From Paraglaciecola marina (GTDB lineage Bacteria > Pseudomonadota > Gammaproteobacteria > Enterobacterales > Alteromonadaceae), in contig NZ_SAIS01000004.1 of NCBI RefSeq assembly GCF_004360155.1, positions 273,046-337,045 of the forward strand: a stretch of 64,000 nt of DNA, given 5' to 3'. Within the stretch, counting starts at the first letter, position 1, and each line of letters starts with the position of its first letter. The position numbers were made by a program, and so were the translations under genes. The notes under the pieces were generated by a model. That model ran no database searches and was not told where the DNA came from. It was given only the letters and a program-made list of their open reading frames with translations. Of this stretch, positions 16,979 through 26,615 are shown one piece after another.

Positions 16979-17617
16979 TTAGTTACTTTTCATCAAGGCT
17001 AATTTTGCACCAAAGCCTATGAATACCACACCAGTAATTGAATTTAACCAAGTTTTAAAGCTTGTACTGTTAGCCACATTTTTAACACGAGCCAGGGCCA
17101 TTACCATAATCGAAAACCATATAAGATTAACAATTGCGTGGGCCGATACAAGCACGTACGCATTTAAGGCACTGTCACCATGAGAGATAAACTGAGGAAA
17201 GGCAGCTAGGTAAAACATAGACACTTTGGGGTTTAGGGTGTTTGTTATCAAACCTTCGAAAAACGCGCTACGAATTGAGCCATTTTTTTGCATATCTTGA
17301 GGAGCTTCAATTGGAGGTGTGTATGTTTGACTAAATGCACTTCTTATCGCTTTAATACCAATCCATACTAGATAAGCCGCACCGAGCATTTTAAAGATTA
17401 AAAAGGCCGTTCCCGATTGCACGAGTAATATAGATATACCGAATATAGATAGTGTTCCATGAAGATAAAACGCGCCCACAAACCCAGCTATGTTGGCAAA
17501 CCCTGCTTTTTGCCCCAATAAAGGCACGGTTTTAGCGATTAAAAATCCATTAGGCCCCGGAGATATCACCAATAATGATGCCACAGCAATAAAAGTGATG
17601 AGGTTATTTATATCCAT
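16979..17617 (-). CDS. LysE/RhtB family amino-acid exporter
   Basis: 212 aa with six hydrophobic segments, the family norm. Signatures: LLVISPGPNGFLIAKT near residue 17 (the LysE-family PGP motif), LGAAYLVWIGIKAIRS, and FFEGLITNTLNPKVSMFYLAAFPQFI around 120-145. It would export amino acids or homoserine-lactone-like solutes across the inner membrane. Stands alone; substrate not predictable. Confidence 0.9.
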   Translation of the reverse strand: MDINNLITFIAVASLLVISPGPNGFLIAKTVPLLGQKAGFANIAGFVGAFYLHGTLSIFGISILLVQSGTAFLIFKMLGAAYLVWIGIKAIRSAFSQTYTPPIEAPQDMQKNGSIRSAFFEGLITNTLNPKVSMFYLAAFPQFISHGDSALNAYVLVSAHAIVNLIWFSIMVMALARVKNVANSTSFKTWLNSITGVVFIGFGAKLALMKSN

Positions 17618-17726
17618 TTTGACTCCTTAATATTTTAGACTGAAACGAAATAAATCCGTTATTTTGACTTATCTAATATAGCTTTTAGTAAAGTTAAAAG
17701 CCTGACAGGCTATTTGTTTTACAGCA

Positions 17727-18032
17727 CTACTCAAAAACAGGCCTGAAAAAGCTGCGTTCATAGCTAATAATGCACCTAGTGTCTTTTGCATATTGAAATG
17801 CCGTCATGCAATCTGCATCTGCAAATGAATCGGCACGATATTGCTCGTAAGCAGCTAAACTAGGGAAGGTAAATAGAGCTAAAGCTATGTTGTTCGCCCC
17901 TTCTGATGGTAAGAAATACCCATTGTGGATGCCACCAAACTTATTCACTAATGGGATCCACATTTTCGCGTATTTTTCGAATTCAGTTAATTTTTCTGGG
18001 TCAATTACATATCTGAGATAACAGGTTACCAC
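17727..18032 (-). CDS. NIPSNAP family protein
   Basis: 101 aa, the normal single-domain length. Ferredoxin-like alpha/beta barrel pattern: YLRYVIDPEKLTEFEKYAKMW, HNGYFLPSEGANNIALALF, LAAYEQYR, and a C-terminal SYERSFFRPVFE. Biochemical role not established for the bacterial family. Confidence 0.85.
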   Translation of the reverse strand: MVTCYLRYVIDPEKLTEFEKYAKMWIPLVNKFGGIHNGYFLPSEGANNIALALFTFPSLAAYEQYRADSFADADCMTAFQYAKDTRCIISYERSFFRPVFE

Positions 18033-18088
18033 TTTCGCATTCCTCTCTACTTCAACAAAAACTCTATTTACGGGCCAAAATTTGGGGG

Positions 18089-18301
18089 TTAATAATGGGG
18101 AGGTGGCGCTTCTTCTTTTTCTGACGCCATATTGCTTGGCTCTATGGCACTGACTTTTGAGTCTAGGCGTTTGAGGGCAAACTGCAGGGAGTCTATTTGT
18201 TTTTGCTGCTCAATTAACGCTTGGTTTAAGCTTTCTATGGTGTCTTCTTGAAACGCCACTTTCATTTGTAATTGTTCTATATCTGCTTCTAATATACTCA
18301 T
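18089..18301 (-). CDS. slyX: SlyX family coiled-coil protein
   Basis: About 70 aa, essentially one coiled coil (LEADIEQLQMKVAFQEDTIE, LNQALIEQQKQIDSLQ) with the family's typical C-terminal PPPHY. Start Met at 18301 overlaps the stop of the upstream WD40 gene (TAATG), so the two are coupled. Function unknown; a usual neighbour of an FKBP isomerase, as here. Confidence 0.9.
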   Translation of the reverse strand: MSILEADIEQLQMKVAFQEDTIESLNQALIEQQKQIDSLQFALKRLDSKVSAIEPSNMASEKEEAPPPHY

Positions 18302-19290
18302 TAATTTTCCGTATTCCACTTTTCTAATTTGCCATTACTGCTTTCGGATATAATCTCAGTCGCATTGAGAAAACCAACGCTATGCACCACTGCTGATGCA
18401 GGCTTACTGCCTTCTCTGGGGGTAACGCGCCATTCGTTTAATTCTTCCCCTGTTTTGACATCCCAACGATTTATTCTTCTGGATGGAGACCCTGTTAATA
18501 GGTATTTGCCATCTGCTGAAAAAATCGCAGTGGTGAATATTCTTTGTCTCGCTAAGTATTTTAAGCTGCTGACCTCTTCACCAGTTGTTAAGTCCCAAAT
18601 TCTAGCTGCTCGTTTACTATCTGCAGTAAAAGCATAGCGACCTTCATCATCAAGTGCGACTTCAGTTACACGGCTAGAATGTTCAAATTTATGAATAACT
18701 TGTGCGGTACGGGTATCCCATAAGTAAGCAACATAATCGTTACCGCCAGTTAACGCATAAAAGCCATTAGGTGAGATATCTACACTGTTGATTTTTTCTT
18801 GATGACCCAAAAACTCTAACCTGCGACCAGTTTTTGGCTCAAAAAACATCACTTTACCACTACCACGACCCACTAATATGCCACGACCTTGGTTTGACAC
18901 CGCAACATCTCTTATGCTCGATTCATCTATGCGCCAAAAGCCCTCTGGCTCACCAATTTCCATATTCCATAAAGCAAAGGCTTCTCTATCTGAAGTCACT
19001 ACATAAGAGTTATCATAAGCAATATGGATATTGGTCACTGAATTATTACCATCGTCTTGATGACGCCACACATATTTTTGGCTATTGTTTGTTACATCCC
19101 AAACCGTAATACCGTTATCAATACTCGAAACCACAGCAAGGCTGCTATCAGGTGAAATGTTGGCAGCATGAGACCCACCAGAAGCATGGCTAACTGAACT
19201 TACAGGAGTGTCATTTGTCCCACTGCAACCCAGTATGAACAACATAATGACGACAAACATAACACTTGGGTTAGGAAGGAGTTTCTTCAA
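18301..19290 (-). CDS. WD40-repeat lipoprotein
   Basis: About 329 aa. The signal region FVVIMLFILGCSG holds a lipobox (FILGC), followed by a flexible Ser/His/Gly stretch and then about six WD-like blades (ISPDSSLAVVSSIDNGITVW, VDISPNGFYALTGGNDYVAY, and similar). TTG at 19290 (LKKLLPNPSV) gives the basic N-region of a signal peptide; an ATG at 19260 would leave none. A probable membrane-anchored beta-propeller scaffold. Divergent from the FKBP gene with 77 bp between starts; slyX follows by overlap. Confidence 0.8.
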   Translation of the reverse strand: MKKLLPNPSVMFVVIMLFILGCSGTNDTPVSSVSHASGGSHAANISPDSSLAVVSSIDNGITVWDVTNNSQKYVWRHQDDGNNSVTNIHIAYDNSYVVTSDREAFALWNMEIGEPEGFWRIDESSIRDVAVSNQGRGILVGRGSGKVMFFEPKTGRRLEFLGHQEKINSVDISPNGFYALTGGNDYVAYLWDTRTAQVIHKFEHSSRVTEVALDDEGRYAFTADSKRAARIWDLTTGEEVSSLKYLARQRIFTTAIFSADGKYLLTGSPSRRINRWDVKTGEELNEWRVTPREGSKPASAVVHSVGFLNATEIISESSNGKLEKWNTEN

Positions 19291-19367
19291 TGGATTTCTC
19301 TTTTCTAGTGAGGTACATAGTATATGCTCATGGCCTAAGCGAATCATTCACATTTGCGAGAATTATA

Positions 19368-20114
19368 ATGAAAAAGTCTATTTTCACCATGCTAACGCTA
19401 TCTTTTGTCATCTTAAGTGCATGTCAGCCACAGCCCAAACCACTCAAAGATCCGTTAAAAGTTGAAGTTCTTCCCCTTGAGTCAGATCTGGAAAAACATT
19501 CTTACGCGCTAGGTGCCAGCATTGGTCAAATTGTAGAAGATAAGCTTAATAAACAAAAAGCAGTAGAAATTGAGCTAGACCATTTATTACTTGTGCAAGG
19601 TTTTATTGCTGGCATGCAGGGTAAATCACAGTTAACTGATAAAGAAGTAAAAACACTAAACCAAATATTAGATGCTCAAGTGAGAGAAAAAACCAAAGCG
19701 ATTAGGGCACAACAAACAGCAGAGAACAAGGCTGCCGGGCTAGCCTTTCTAACAGAAAATGCTGAACGTACTGGAGTTATTCAAACAGAATCTGGACTTC
19801 AGTATGAAATACTTAGGCAAGGTGAAGGTCGCTCACCTCTCGTCTCTGATACTGTTAAAGTCCAATATAAAGGTACTTTACTTAACGGCACAGAGTTCGA
19901 CTCATCTTATGCTCGAAATAACCCCGCTAGCTTTCCTTTAAGCCGTGTAATCAAAGGATGGACTGAAGGATTACAATTAATGAAAAAGGGAGCGAAATTT
20001 AAATTCTATATTCCTTCAGAATTAGCTTATGGTGCTCGCACTACAGGTAAAATACCGGGCAATTCAACCTTAATATTTGAAGTGGAATTATTGGAAATTA
20101 CTCCAGCTGGTTAA
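19368..20114 (+). CDS. FKBP-type peptidyl-prolyl isomerase, FkpA/Mip-like lipoprotein
   Basis: About 248 aa. Signal peptide and lipobox MKKSIFTMLTLSFVILSAC. Residues about 30-130 form the helical dimerisation domain seen in Mip/FkpA (YALGASIGQIVEDK...GFIAGMQGKSQLT). The C-terminal FKBP domain has VQYKGTLLNGTEFDSSY, FPLSRVIKGWTEGLQLM, IPSELAYGAR and LIFEVELLEI. Acts as a periplasmic folding helper, probably membrane anchored. Start at 19368 chosen because it begins the signal peptide. Confidence 0.92.
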   Translation: MKKSIFTMLTLSFVILSACQPQPKPLKDPLKVEVLPLESDLEKHSYALGASIGQIVEDKLNKQKAVEIELDHLLLVQGFIAGMQGKSQLTDKEVKTLNQILDAQVREKTKAIRAQQTAENKAAGLAFLTENAERTGVIQTESGLQYEILRQGEGRSPLVSDTVKVQYKGTLLNGTEFDSSYARNNPASFPLSRVIKGWTEGLQLMKKGAKFKFYIPSELAYGARTTGKIPGNSTLIFEVELLEITPAG

Positions 20115-20137
20115 CCTAATGCGTACCTAATAAAAAA

Positions 20138-20161
20138 GCCGAACATGTTGTCATGCTCGGC
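20138..20161. terminator. Hairpin after the FKBP gene
   Basis: GCCGAACATG/CATGCTCGGC with a 4-nt loop, 24 bp after the stop. A run of six A precedes it, so it would work as an intrinsic terminator mainly for transcripts coming from the right; no T-run follows on the plus strand. Confidence 0.4.
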
Positions 20162-20616
20162 CTACTACTATCATAATGATATATTAGCTAATCTCCTTGC
20201 TAAACCTTATTCCCTCAGTACTATTGCCCTTTAAAAAGAGCGTTAATCCCGATTAAATCGGGTGAATCAAAACAACTATTCGTCGGTTGTAAAACTATTC
20301 TTTTAGATATAACTAAACTTACCTCAAGTTGGAGTTGACTTTACGTGATAGCTTGAATATTTACTTGCTAACCACCCCTATTTGTTACTTCAAAGCTTAG
20401 CCGAGCAATCCATTAATACCAATTATAAAGACAACATTTCTTGTAATAAATTGCGCTAACAAAACGCTACTTATGACAACTTAATATTACAAATTTAAGA
20501 ATATTGACTAAGGATACTTACAGCTGAACTTAACTACTGCTCGATTCCTCTTGTAGCAATGACAAAAGCGTTAGAAAATCACTAGCAATGAATCAATTAA
20601 CGTAAACACCACCAAA
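20162..20616. other. Gene-free stretch before greB
   Basis: No convincing reading frame on either strand. The only clear signal is a perfect palindrome CCCGATT-A-AATCGGG at 20248-20262, a possible operator or short terminator stem. The rest is AT-rich. Confidence 0.5.
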
Positions 20617-21108
20617 TTGAAAACAAAATTAATTACCCCTGAAGGCTACAAAAAACTCCATGATGAGCATGAGTACTTGTGGACTAAACAGCGCCCAGAA
20701 ATCACCAAAGTTGTAACATGGGCAGCAAGCCTAGGAGACCGTTCTGAAAACGCAGATTATCAATACAATAAACGTTTATTACGACAAATAGACAGGCGTG
20801 TTCGTTTCCTTCGAAAGTTACTTCCTGAATTACAGGTGGTGCATCATTCACCTCAACAAGATGGCAAGGTATTTTTTGGTGCGTTTGTTGAGATTGAAAA
20901 TGAAGAAGGCAACATTATGTTTTTTCGCATAGTAGGGCCTGAAGAGATTTATGGCGAAGAAAAAGACGTTATATCGATCGACTCACCTATGGCAAGAGCC
21001 TTACTTAAAAAGAGTGTTAATGAGGCGTTTGAAGTTAAAACTCCAGCAGGAACCAAAGAGTGGTTTATCAATTCCATTGAGTATAAAGAGGCTTTTGATA
21101 AAAATTAA
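20617..21108 (+). CDS. greB: Transcription elongation factor GreB
   Basis: 163 aa. N-terminal coiled coil entering the RNA polymerase secondary channel (LITPEGYKKLHDEHEYLW...RPEITKVVTWAASLGDRSENADY, with the acidic tip D/E residues in LGDRSENADY) and a C-terminal FKBP-like domain (VFFGAFVEIENEEG, ISIDSPMARALLKK). It stimulates cleavage of backtracked transcripts. The start is TTG at 20617; no ATG is available upstream in frame close by. Confidence 0.93.
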   Translation: MKTKLITPEGYKKLHDEHEYLWTKQRPEITKVVTWAASLGDRSENADYQYNKRLLRQIDRRVRFLRKLLPELQVVHHSPQQDGKVFFGAFVEIENEEGNIMFFRIVGPEEIYGEEKDVISIDSPMARALLKKSVNEAFEVKTPAGTKEWFINSIEYKEAFDKN

Positions 21109-21252
21109 TGATGGTTACTAAGGTTTACTTAACTAAAGTACCTTGCAGAGCCTGATTTTTCATTTTTATTTGTTTTTTTGCTAGTAATTTGACGACTCAA
21201 ACCCTATATAGTTGCCTAGATAAAAAATGAATGGCAACTAGGGTCATCAAAT

Positions 21253-23565
21253 ATGATATTGGAAAAAATCGCACAAGAGTTACAGGTGCAAGTACAACAA
21301 GTAAAAGCAGCCGTAACTTTGTTAGATGAAGGTTCTACCGTTCCCTTTATCGCTCGTTACAGAAAAGAAGCCACCAACGGTCTAGACGACGCAGATTTAA
21401 GAAAGCTAGAACAACGCCTAACCTATTTGCGTGACTTAGAAGATAGAAGAAAGGTCATCATCAAATCGATTCAAGACCAAGAAAAAATGACACCTGCTTT
21501 AGAAGCCAGCTTACTCGCCGCTGACAACAAAACCGAGCTAGAAGATATTTATCTGCCATTCAAACCTAAGCGTCGTACTAAAGGCCAAATAGCTATTGAA
21601 GCAGGGCTTGAACCCTTAGCCGACAAATTGTTTAATGATCCACAGTTAGATCCTGAAACCGAAGCCAACAGTTTTGTAAACAAAGATACCATTGCAGACA
21701 CTAAAGCAGCCTTAGATGGTGCTAAATATATTCTAATGGAACGGTTTGCTGAAGATGCTCAGCTATTACAAAAAGTCCGTCAGTACCTTAATAAGCATGC
21801 ACATATTAAGAGCCAGCTAGTAGCAGGCAAAGAGAGTGAAGGCAGCAAATACAAAGATTACTTTTCTCACACTGAGTTATTGAAGAAGGTTCCTTCTCAT
21901 CGAGCACTCGCCATGTTCAGAGGGCGAAATGAAAGCATTCTGCAAGTAAGCCTAGATGCCGATCCTGAAAAAGACGAAAACGATAGAAGCTCTTACGGTG
22001 AGCAAATCATAGCCGAGCACTTCAATATAAAATTTGCTAATAAACCAGCAGATAAATGGCTTGGCTCAGTTGTACAGTGGGCTTGGCGTGTGAAGATTTT
22101 ACTACACATGGAAAACGAGCTATTTGGCGCAGTACGAGAGCAAGCCGAACAAGATGCAATCAACGTATTTGCTAAAAACTTAAACGACCTTTTAATGGCT
22201 GCACCCGCTGGACCTAAAGTGACTATGGGCTTAGATCCAGGTTTACGGACAGGGGTAAAAGTAGCCATAGTAGATGCAACAGGCAAGGTATTAGCGACTA
22301 GTACTATTTTCCCCCATGTACCACAAAATCAGTGGGATAAATCACTGCGCACTATCGCCACTTTATGCAAGCAGCATAAAGTGCAACTTATCAGTATAGG
22401 CAATGGCACTGGCTCAAGAGAAACCGATAAGCTGGTTGCAGAGATGATTAAAGCTAATCCAGAACTTGGCGTAAGTAAAATTGTAGTAAGCGAAGCTGGG
22501 GCCTCGGTTTATTCTGCCTCTGAGCTTGCATCGAACGAACTGCCAGATATGGACGTATCACTGCGAGGCGCGGTATCCATAGCTAGACGTTTACAAGACC
22601 CACTTGCAGAGCTTGTAAAAATAGAGCCTAAAGCCATTGGGGTGGGACAATATCAACATGACGTCAGCCAAAGCAATCTAGGTAAATCTCTAAATACCGT
22701 GATTGAAGACTGCGTAAACGCCGTAGGTGTGGATATCAATACTGCCTCTAGTGCACTACTTAGCCATGTTTCTGGCTTAAATCGTACTTTAGCAAATAAT
22801 ATAGTGCAGTTCCGTGACCAAAGTGGCGCTTTTAAAGATAGAAAAGCTTTGCTTAAGGTAGAAAGGCTTGGGCCTAAAGCCTACGAACAAGCAGCAGGTT
22901 TTTTAAGAATTATGGATGGCGATAACCCACTCGACGCCTCTGCTGTGCATCCAGAAGCTTACCCTGTGGTAAATTCAATTATTGAACATGCATCAATTGC
23001 GGTAAACGATATTGTGGGTAATTCAGATGTCCTTAAAAAATTGCAACCTGAAGCCTTTGTCACTGACAAGTTCGGTTTACCCACAGTTACCGACATCATT
23101 AACGAGCTAGACAAACCAGGCCGAGATCCTCGCCCAGAGTTTAAAACAGCTAACTTCAAAGACGATGTACATTCTCTTAAAGACTTGAAAGTCGGTATGA
23201 TTTTGGAAGGCGTAGTGAGTAATGTGGCTAACTTCGGCGCATTTGTTGATGTTGGCGTACATCAAGACGGTTTAGTTCATATCAGTGCGATGACAGATAA
23301 GTTTATTTCTGACCCACGTGAGATTGTAAAAACCGGTGATATCGTAAAAGTTAAAGTGATGGAAGTTGATGCAGATCGCAAGCGGGTATCATTCACTATG
23401 CGTATGGGAGATACCCCTAATCAGGCTAACAAACCTAAGCACACCAAAGCCAAACAAAATAATCAGCGTTCCAATGGCGGTCACCAATCATCTAAACCCG
23501 CAAAGCAAAGTAATCAAATGATGGGGAACGCATTTGCAGATGCATTTGCTAAAGCTAAAAAATAA
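21253..23565 (+). CDS. tex: Tex family transcription accessory / RNA-binding protein
   Basis: 770 aa, full length. N-terminal helical domain ([20 protein letters not shown]), YqgF-like RNase H fold ([18 protein letters not shown]), helix-hairpin-helix region ([19 protein letters not shown]...[21 protein letters not shown]) and a C-terminal S1 domain ([20 protein letters not shown]). A cytoplasmic nucleic-acid-binding factor. Downstream of greB but with its own 144-bp gap. Ends before a clear terminator. Confidence 0.95.
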   Translation: MILEKIAQELQVQVQQVKAAVTLLDEGSTVPFIARYRKEATNGLDDADLRKLEQRLTYLRDLEDRRKVIIKSIQDQEKMTPALEASLLAADNKTELEDIYLPFKPKRRTKGQIAIEAGLEPLADKLFNDPQLDPETEANSFVNKDTIADTKAALDGAKYILMERFAEDAQLLQKVRQYLNKHAHIKSQLVAGKESEGSKYKDYFSHTELLKKVPSHRALAMFRGRNESILQVSLDADPEKDENDRSSYGEQIIAEHFNIKFANKPADKWLGSVVQWAWRVKILLHMENELFGAVREQAEQDAINVFAKNLNDLLMAAPAGPKVTMGLDPGLRTGVKVAIVDATGKVLATSTIFPHVPQNQWDKSLRTIATLCKQHKVQLISIGNGTGSRETDKLVAEMIKANPELGVSKIVVSEAGASVYSASELASNELPDMDVSLRGAVSIARRLQDPLAELVKIEPKAIGVGQYQHDVSQSNLGKSLNTVIEDCVNAVGVDINTASSALLSHVSGLNRTLANNIVQFRDQSGAFKDRKALLKVERLGPKAYEQAAGFLRIMDGDNPLDASAVHPEAYPVVNSIIEHASIAVNDIVGNSDVLKKLQPEAFVTDKFGLPTVTDIINELDKPGRDPRPEFKTANFKDDVHSLKDLKVGMILEGVVSNVANFGAFVDVGVHQDGLVHISAMTDKFISDPREIVKTGDIVKVKVMEVDADRKRVSFTMRMGDTPNQANKPKHTKAKQNNQRSNGGHQSSKPAKQSNQMMGNAFADAFAKAKK

Positions 23566-23611
23566 TCCCTCCGTATAAATGTCTTAGATATTAAGAACTC
23601 TAAAACAAATG

Positions 23612-23638
23612 AGCCCTCTTCATGAGGGCTTATTTTTA
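23612..23638 (+). terminator. Rho-independent terminator after tex
   Basis: Stem AGCCCTC/GAGGGCT (23612-23618, 23624-23630), loop TTCAT, followed by TATTTTTA. It overlaps the stop of the convergent gene by three bases, so it may serve both directions. Confidence 0.8.
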
Positions 23639-24598
23639 TGCTGACTGGCGTAAATTATCGCCTTTTGGATTACTCACCTGCTGATAAAAATTTTCAATCA
23701 CAGACACCCTACGGATTATTTCTAAACTTCTATTCTGTAGAGCCTGATTAGCGGCATCTTGAACAAACTCAAAAGATTGCTGCCCACTTTCATTGTCGAC
23801 TAAAACAGAGCTGTTATCTAAAGCGCGAGTATGAGGTCCTTCATCGATAGCATCAACAATTTCATCTAACTCCGGCCCTTCAAAAATATTACTGTTACTT
23901 TCTTCTGAAATGCTAGGTGATGACTCCCTAAACGCGACATGAGCCTGCTCAGATTTTTCAGAAGCAATTTCTGTACGGGCTTCAAGAGCAATTTGAGAGG
24001 CCTCTGCTGCTACTCTCAAATCTGCAGCACTTGGCTCTGCTGGCGCTAACGCAGCGGCTTTAACTTGTTGGGCTTTACGTATAGTTTCTTCAGGAGTCGA
24101 CTCTTTAGAAACATCTATAGAAACCTCTCCACTTACCGCATACTGCTTACCGTCTGGACCAATTTCATACTCATACTTTGGCGAACCCGCGTATTGCCCC
24201 CCTACAGAAGCATGAGCTTGTTCATGGGTTCGAACCTCAGCATCTCGTTCTTTTAACTCTTTAGTTTGCTGTTCATCTGCCTGTTGTTGTTGCTTTTGTT
24301 CTGCGCTTTCTTTGCCAGCACTTTGATCTTGCCCATTATCTTGGTTAGATTCATTTTGATTATTGAGTGGTTGCCCGGCTTGAGGGGTCGGTTTTTCATA
24401 GGTAAGTGGTTGTGGAGCTTGCCCTGGCGTTTTGACTTTGTCAGCGTCCGACCCCACACCAGATTCTGCCGCAGAGTTTTCAGCCGAACTAATGGCTGGA
24501 ACGGTTTCTCGTTGAATATTATCCCTACGGACAGATTCAGTATTAACTGTGCCTGCATTAAAAATTGTAGGGGTAGGAACCGGCGGAATAATATTCAT
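23636..24598 (-). CDS. SprA-related putative metalloprotease family protein
   Basis: 320 aa. A low-complexity N-terminal half rich in Pro, Gln, Asn and Glu precedes the conserved core: ELKERDAEVRTHEQAHASVGGQYAGSP (zinc-protease-like HEQAH), then YEYEIGPDGKQYAVSGEVSID and TIRKAQQVKAAALAPAEPSAADLRVAA, typical of this family. Catalysis has not been shown for it as far as I know. Paired on the same strand behind a short flagellar-rod-like gene, 15 bp apart. Confidence 0.82.
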   Translation of the reverse strand: MNIIPPVPTPTIFNAGTVNTESVRRDNIQRETVPAISSAENSAAESGVGSDADKVKTPGQAPQPLTYEKPTPQAGQPLNNQNESNQDNGQDQSAGKESAEQKQQQQADEQQTKELKERDAEVRTHEQAHASVGGQYAGSPKYEYEIGPDGKQYAVSGEVSIDVSKESTPEETIRKAQQVKAAALAPAEPSAADLRVAAEASQIALEARTEIASEKSEQAHVAFRESSPSISEESNSNIFEGPELDEIVDAIDEGPHTRALDNSSVLVDNESGQQSFEFVQDAANQALQNRSLEIIRRVSVIENFYQQVSNPKGDNLRQSA

Positions 24599-24613
24599 GG
24601 TATTAAAGTGTAA

Positions 24614-24937
24614 TTACGCAAAAATATCGAGTAGGGTCCCAACTGTACCATTGGCAACATCTAGAACCTTAGCTGACGCTTCCGCATTACTTGCACTAAT
24701 CGACATGCCCACTAAATCGGAAGTTATCCCAGATGTACTCTCTGGTAGAAGCTGTTTAACACTGCTGAGCTGATTAACAGTAGCATTCGCTAAAAATTCT
24801 TGAGGATCACTTGATGGGGCAGACTGAACCGAAAGGCTAGCCAAATTATAGGCATTTTCCGTGATATTATCAGAAGCAGTTTGAATACCGAAAGTACCAC
24901 TGACAATAGCAGAATTAATATTATTACTTACATTCAC
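24614..24937 (-). CDS. Short flagellar rod/hook-like protein
   Basis: About 107 aa. The N-terminal helix (NINSAIVSGTFGIQTASDN, then ITENAYNLASLSV) and C-terminal helix (DLVGMSISASNAEASAKVLD, then VANGTVGTLLDIFA) resemble the terminal heptad regions of axial flagellar proteins such as FlgB/FlgC, with almost no domain in between. GTG 24937 has GGGG upstream; a TTG at 24958 is an alternative. No other flagellar gene is near. Role unknown. Confidence 0.6.
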   Translation of the reverse strand: MNVSNNINSAIVSGTFGIQTASDNITENAYNLASLSVQSAPSSDPQEFLANATVNQLSSVKQLLPESTSGITSDLVGMSISASNAEASAKVLDVANGTVGTLLDIFA

Positions 24938-25071
24938 AGGCGCGTCCCCACAATTCAACCTTAACTGTGCAATTATTAATCATTTAGCAGAATAATGAAA
25001 GCATTTACTTAGCCTATGTTTAAATGAAAAGGATTGTAATTATATTAAGCAGTTATACCTGCTTAAGGCTA

Positions 25072-25842
25072 TCAAATTAAAACTGCCCGTAGTCGTTTAG
25101 CAAAATCCTCTGTATCGGAAATAAAAGGTGCGTGTGATGCCTTCGCAATAATCTCAACATTAGCTAAGTACGAATATGTATTAATTAAATCAGCTATTTT
25201 AATTGGAACTAAACTATCAAGGCGCCCTAAAAACAACTGGCAAGGCATTTTTAGCTGTTTAAGTTGCTCCCTTAAATCAACATTTTCAAGCATATTCAAG
25301 CCGGCAACTAAGGCCTTTTTGGAAGGATTCGGATACTGTTGCACATTCTGCTTAATTGTCTTTACATCAAATTTAGCGTTTTCACTTCCCATGGCTTGAA
25401 TCATTAAAAATCGCTCCAGCATTTTAGAAAAGTCTAATGCCAATTGACTGGCAAAGAGTGCCAGTACATCAGTATCTATGCCCGGCCAGTCGGGGCTTTT
25501 TGAAAACTTAGGACTAGAACATATTAGAACCAACTGTTTCAATTTATCGGGATAATCAAAAGCGATTTGCTGCGCAATTAAGCCTCCTAACGACCAACCC
25601 ACTAATATGCAGTTGTTAGGTAAATGTTCTGCAATCATTTGAGATACGCTATTTATATTGTATGGGTCTGGCATCCTTTCATGGTTCTGCCCGTACCCAG
25701 GAAGATCGATAGTAGTAATACAGTAATCGTTAGCAAGTATATCTACCAAAGGTTGCCATACGCCACTGTTTACCCCCCAACCATGCAAAAACGCAATATT
25801 GTGACCTTGCCCAACTGTTGTGACATTTAAACTAAACGACAT
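25072..25842 (-). CDS. bioH: Pimeloyl-ACP methyl ester esterase BioH
   Basis: 256 aa alpha/beta hydrolase. Oxyanion region FLHGWGVNSGVW, nucleophile elbow VGWSLGGL (Ser about residue 82), acid GRLDSLVP, catalytic His in ASHAPF. It frees pimeloyl-ACP for biotin synthesis. Divergent from comF with a 17-bp gap, the usual gammaproteobacterial bioH/comF(gntX)/nfuA neighbourhood. Confidence 0.93.
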   Translation of the reverse strand: MSFSLNVTTVGQGHNIAFLHGWGVNSGVWQPLVDILANDYCITTIDLPGYGQNHERMPDPYNINSVSQMIAEHLPNNCILVGWSLGGLIAQQIAFDYPDKLKQLVLICSSPKFSKSPDWPGIDTDVLALFASQLALDFSKMLERFLMIQAMGSENAKFDVKTIKQNVQQYPNPSKKALVAGLNMLENVDLREQLKQLKMPCQLFLGRLDSLVPIKIADLINTYSYLANVEIIAKASHAPFISDTEDFAKRLRAVLI

Positions 25843-25859
25843 ATTTCTTCTACACTTAA

Positions 25860-26615
25860 TTGAGGGTTAACAGCAATCTCTTTTTAGAATTATTGAGCGA
25901 TATCAAAGTGAAGCAAAAACCGACCAAGGATGGCCAGAAAATGTTCACAACCTTTGAGCAAGATTGTTTAATATGCAAACAATCATCCACCCAGCTTATT
26001 TGTGGCTATTGTAAAGAAGACTTAGCCTTATTTGAACTGGCAGCATATGAATACAATCTAATGTTATTCCCTAAAGTAAAAAAGGGACTAACAAAGGCGA
26101 GTTTTAGCCATTTAGTGGCCTTGGGCGATTATCAATGGCCACTTTCAAAATTACTGACTGGGCTGAAATTTTCAGCTTATATACCCAATGCCAAGGCACT
26201 GGCGACCTTATTTGTTGAGCATTGTATTAAAGAAAGTAATACCTTTCCCCAGCTCATAATACCCATACCACTACATAAAAATCGTTATTTGCAGCGAAAG
26301 TATAACCAAAGTATTGAGCTGGCTAAGCACATTAATAAACTAACGAATATTCCTTTAAATACATCAATTATGTACCGTCACAAAGCCACACATGCACAAA
26401 CCAACTTGAGTGCAGCTAAACGTAGGCAAAACTTAAAACATGCTTTTAAAATAAGTATCAACAATAACTTAATGCAATATCAACATGTCGCTTTATTTGA
26501 TGATGTGATTACTACAGGTACTACAATGAATTATGCCTACAACACCTTAAAAGCAGCCTACCCCCACCTAAAGATAGACATTTGGTGTATCTGCCTTACC
26601 CTTGAGAATCGATAA
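25860..26615 (+). CDS. ComF/GntX family phosphoribosyltransferase-like protein
   Basis: About 251 aa. N-terminal zinc-finger cysteines (CLICKQSS...CGYCKED) followed by a PRTase fold (LIIPIPLHKNRYLQRKYNQSIELAKH; PRPP loop VALFDDVITTGTTM). In transformable species ComF aids DNA uptake. The frame opens with TTG at 25860; an internal ATG at 25941 (MFTTFEQDCLIC) is a good alternative start just before the zinc finger. Convergent overlap of 20 bp with the M14 gene. Confidence 0.88.
   Translation: MRVNSNLFLELLSDIKVKQKPTKDGQKMFTTFEQDCLICKQSSTQLICGYCKEDLALFELAAYEYNLMLFPKVKKGLTKASFSHLVALGDYQWPLSKLLTGLKFSAYIPNAKALATLFVEHCIKESNTFPQLIIPIPLHKNRYLQRKYNQSIELAKHINKLTNIPLNTSIMYRHKATHAQTNLSAAKRRQNLKHAFKISINNNLMQYQHVALFDDVITTGTTMNYAYNTLKAAYPHLKIDIWCICLTLENR

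Noticed and set aside
19290..19367. N-terminal extension of the FKBP gene
   Set aside because: The extension would place about 26 residues before a clear lipoprotein signal peptide; the start was set at 19368.
20138..20262. Small RNA gene between the FKBP gene and greB
   Set aside because: Two isolated hairpins without a convincing promoter or T-tail are not enough to support an ncRNA.
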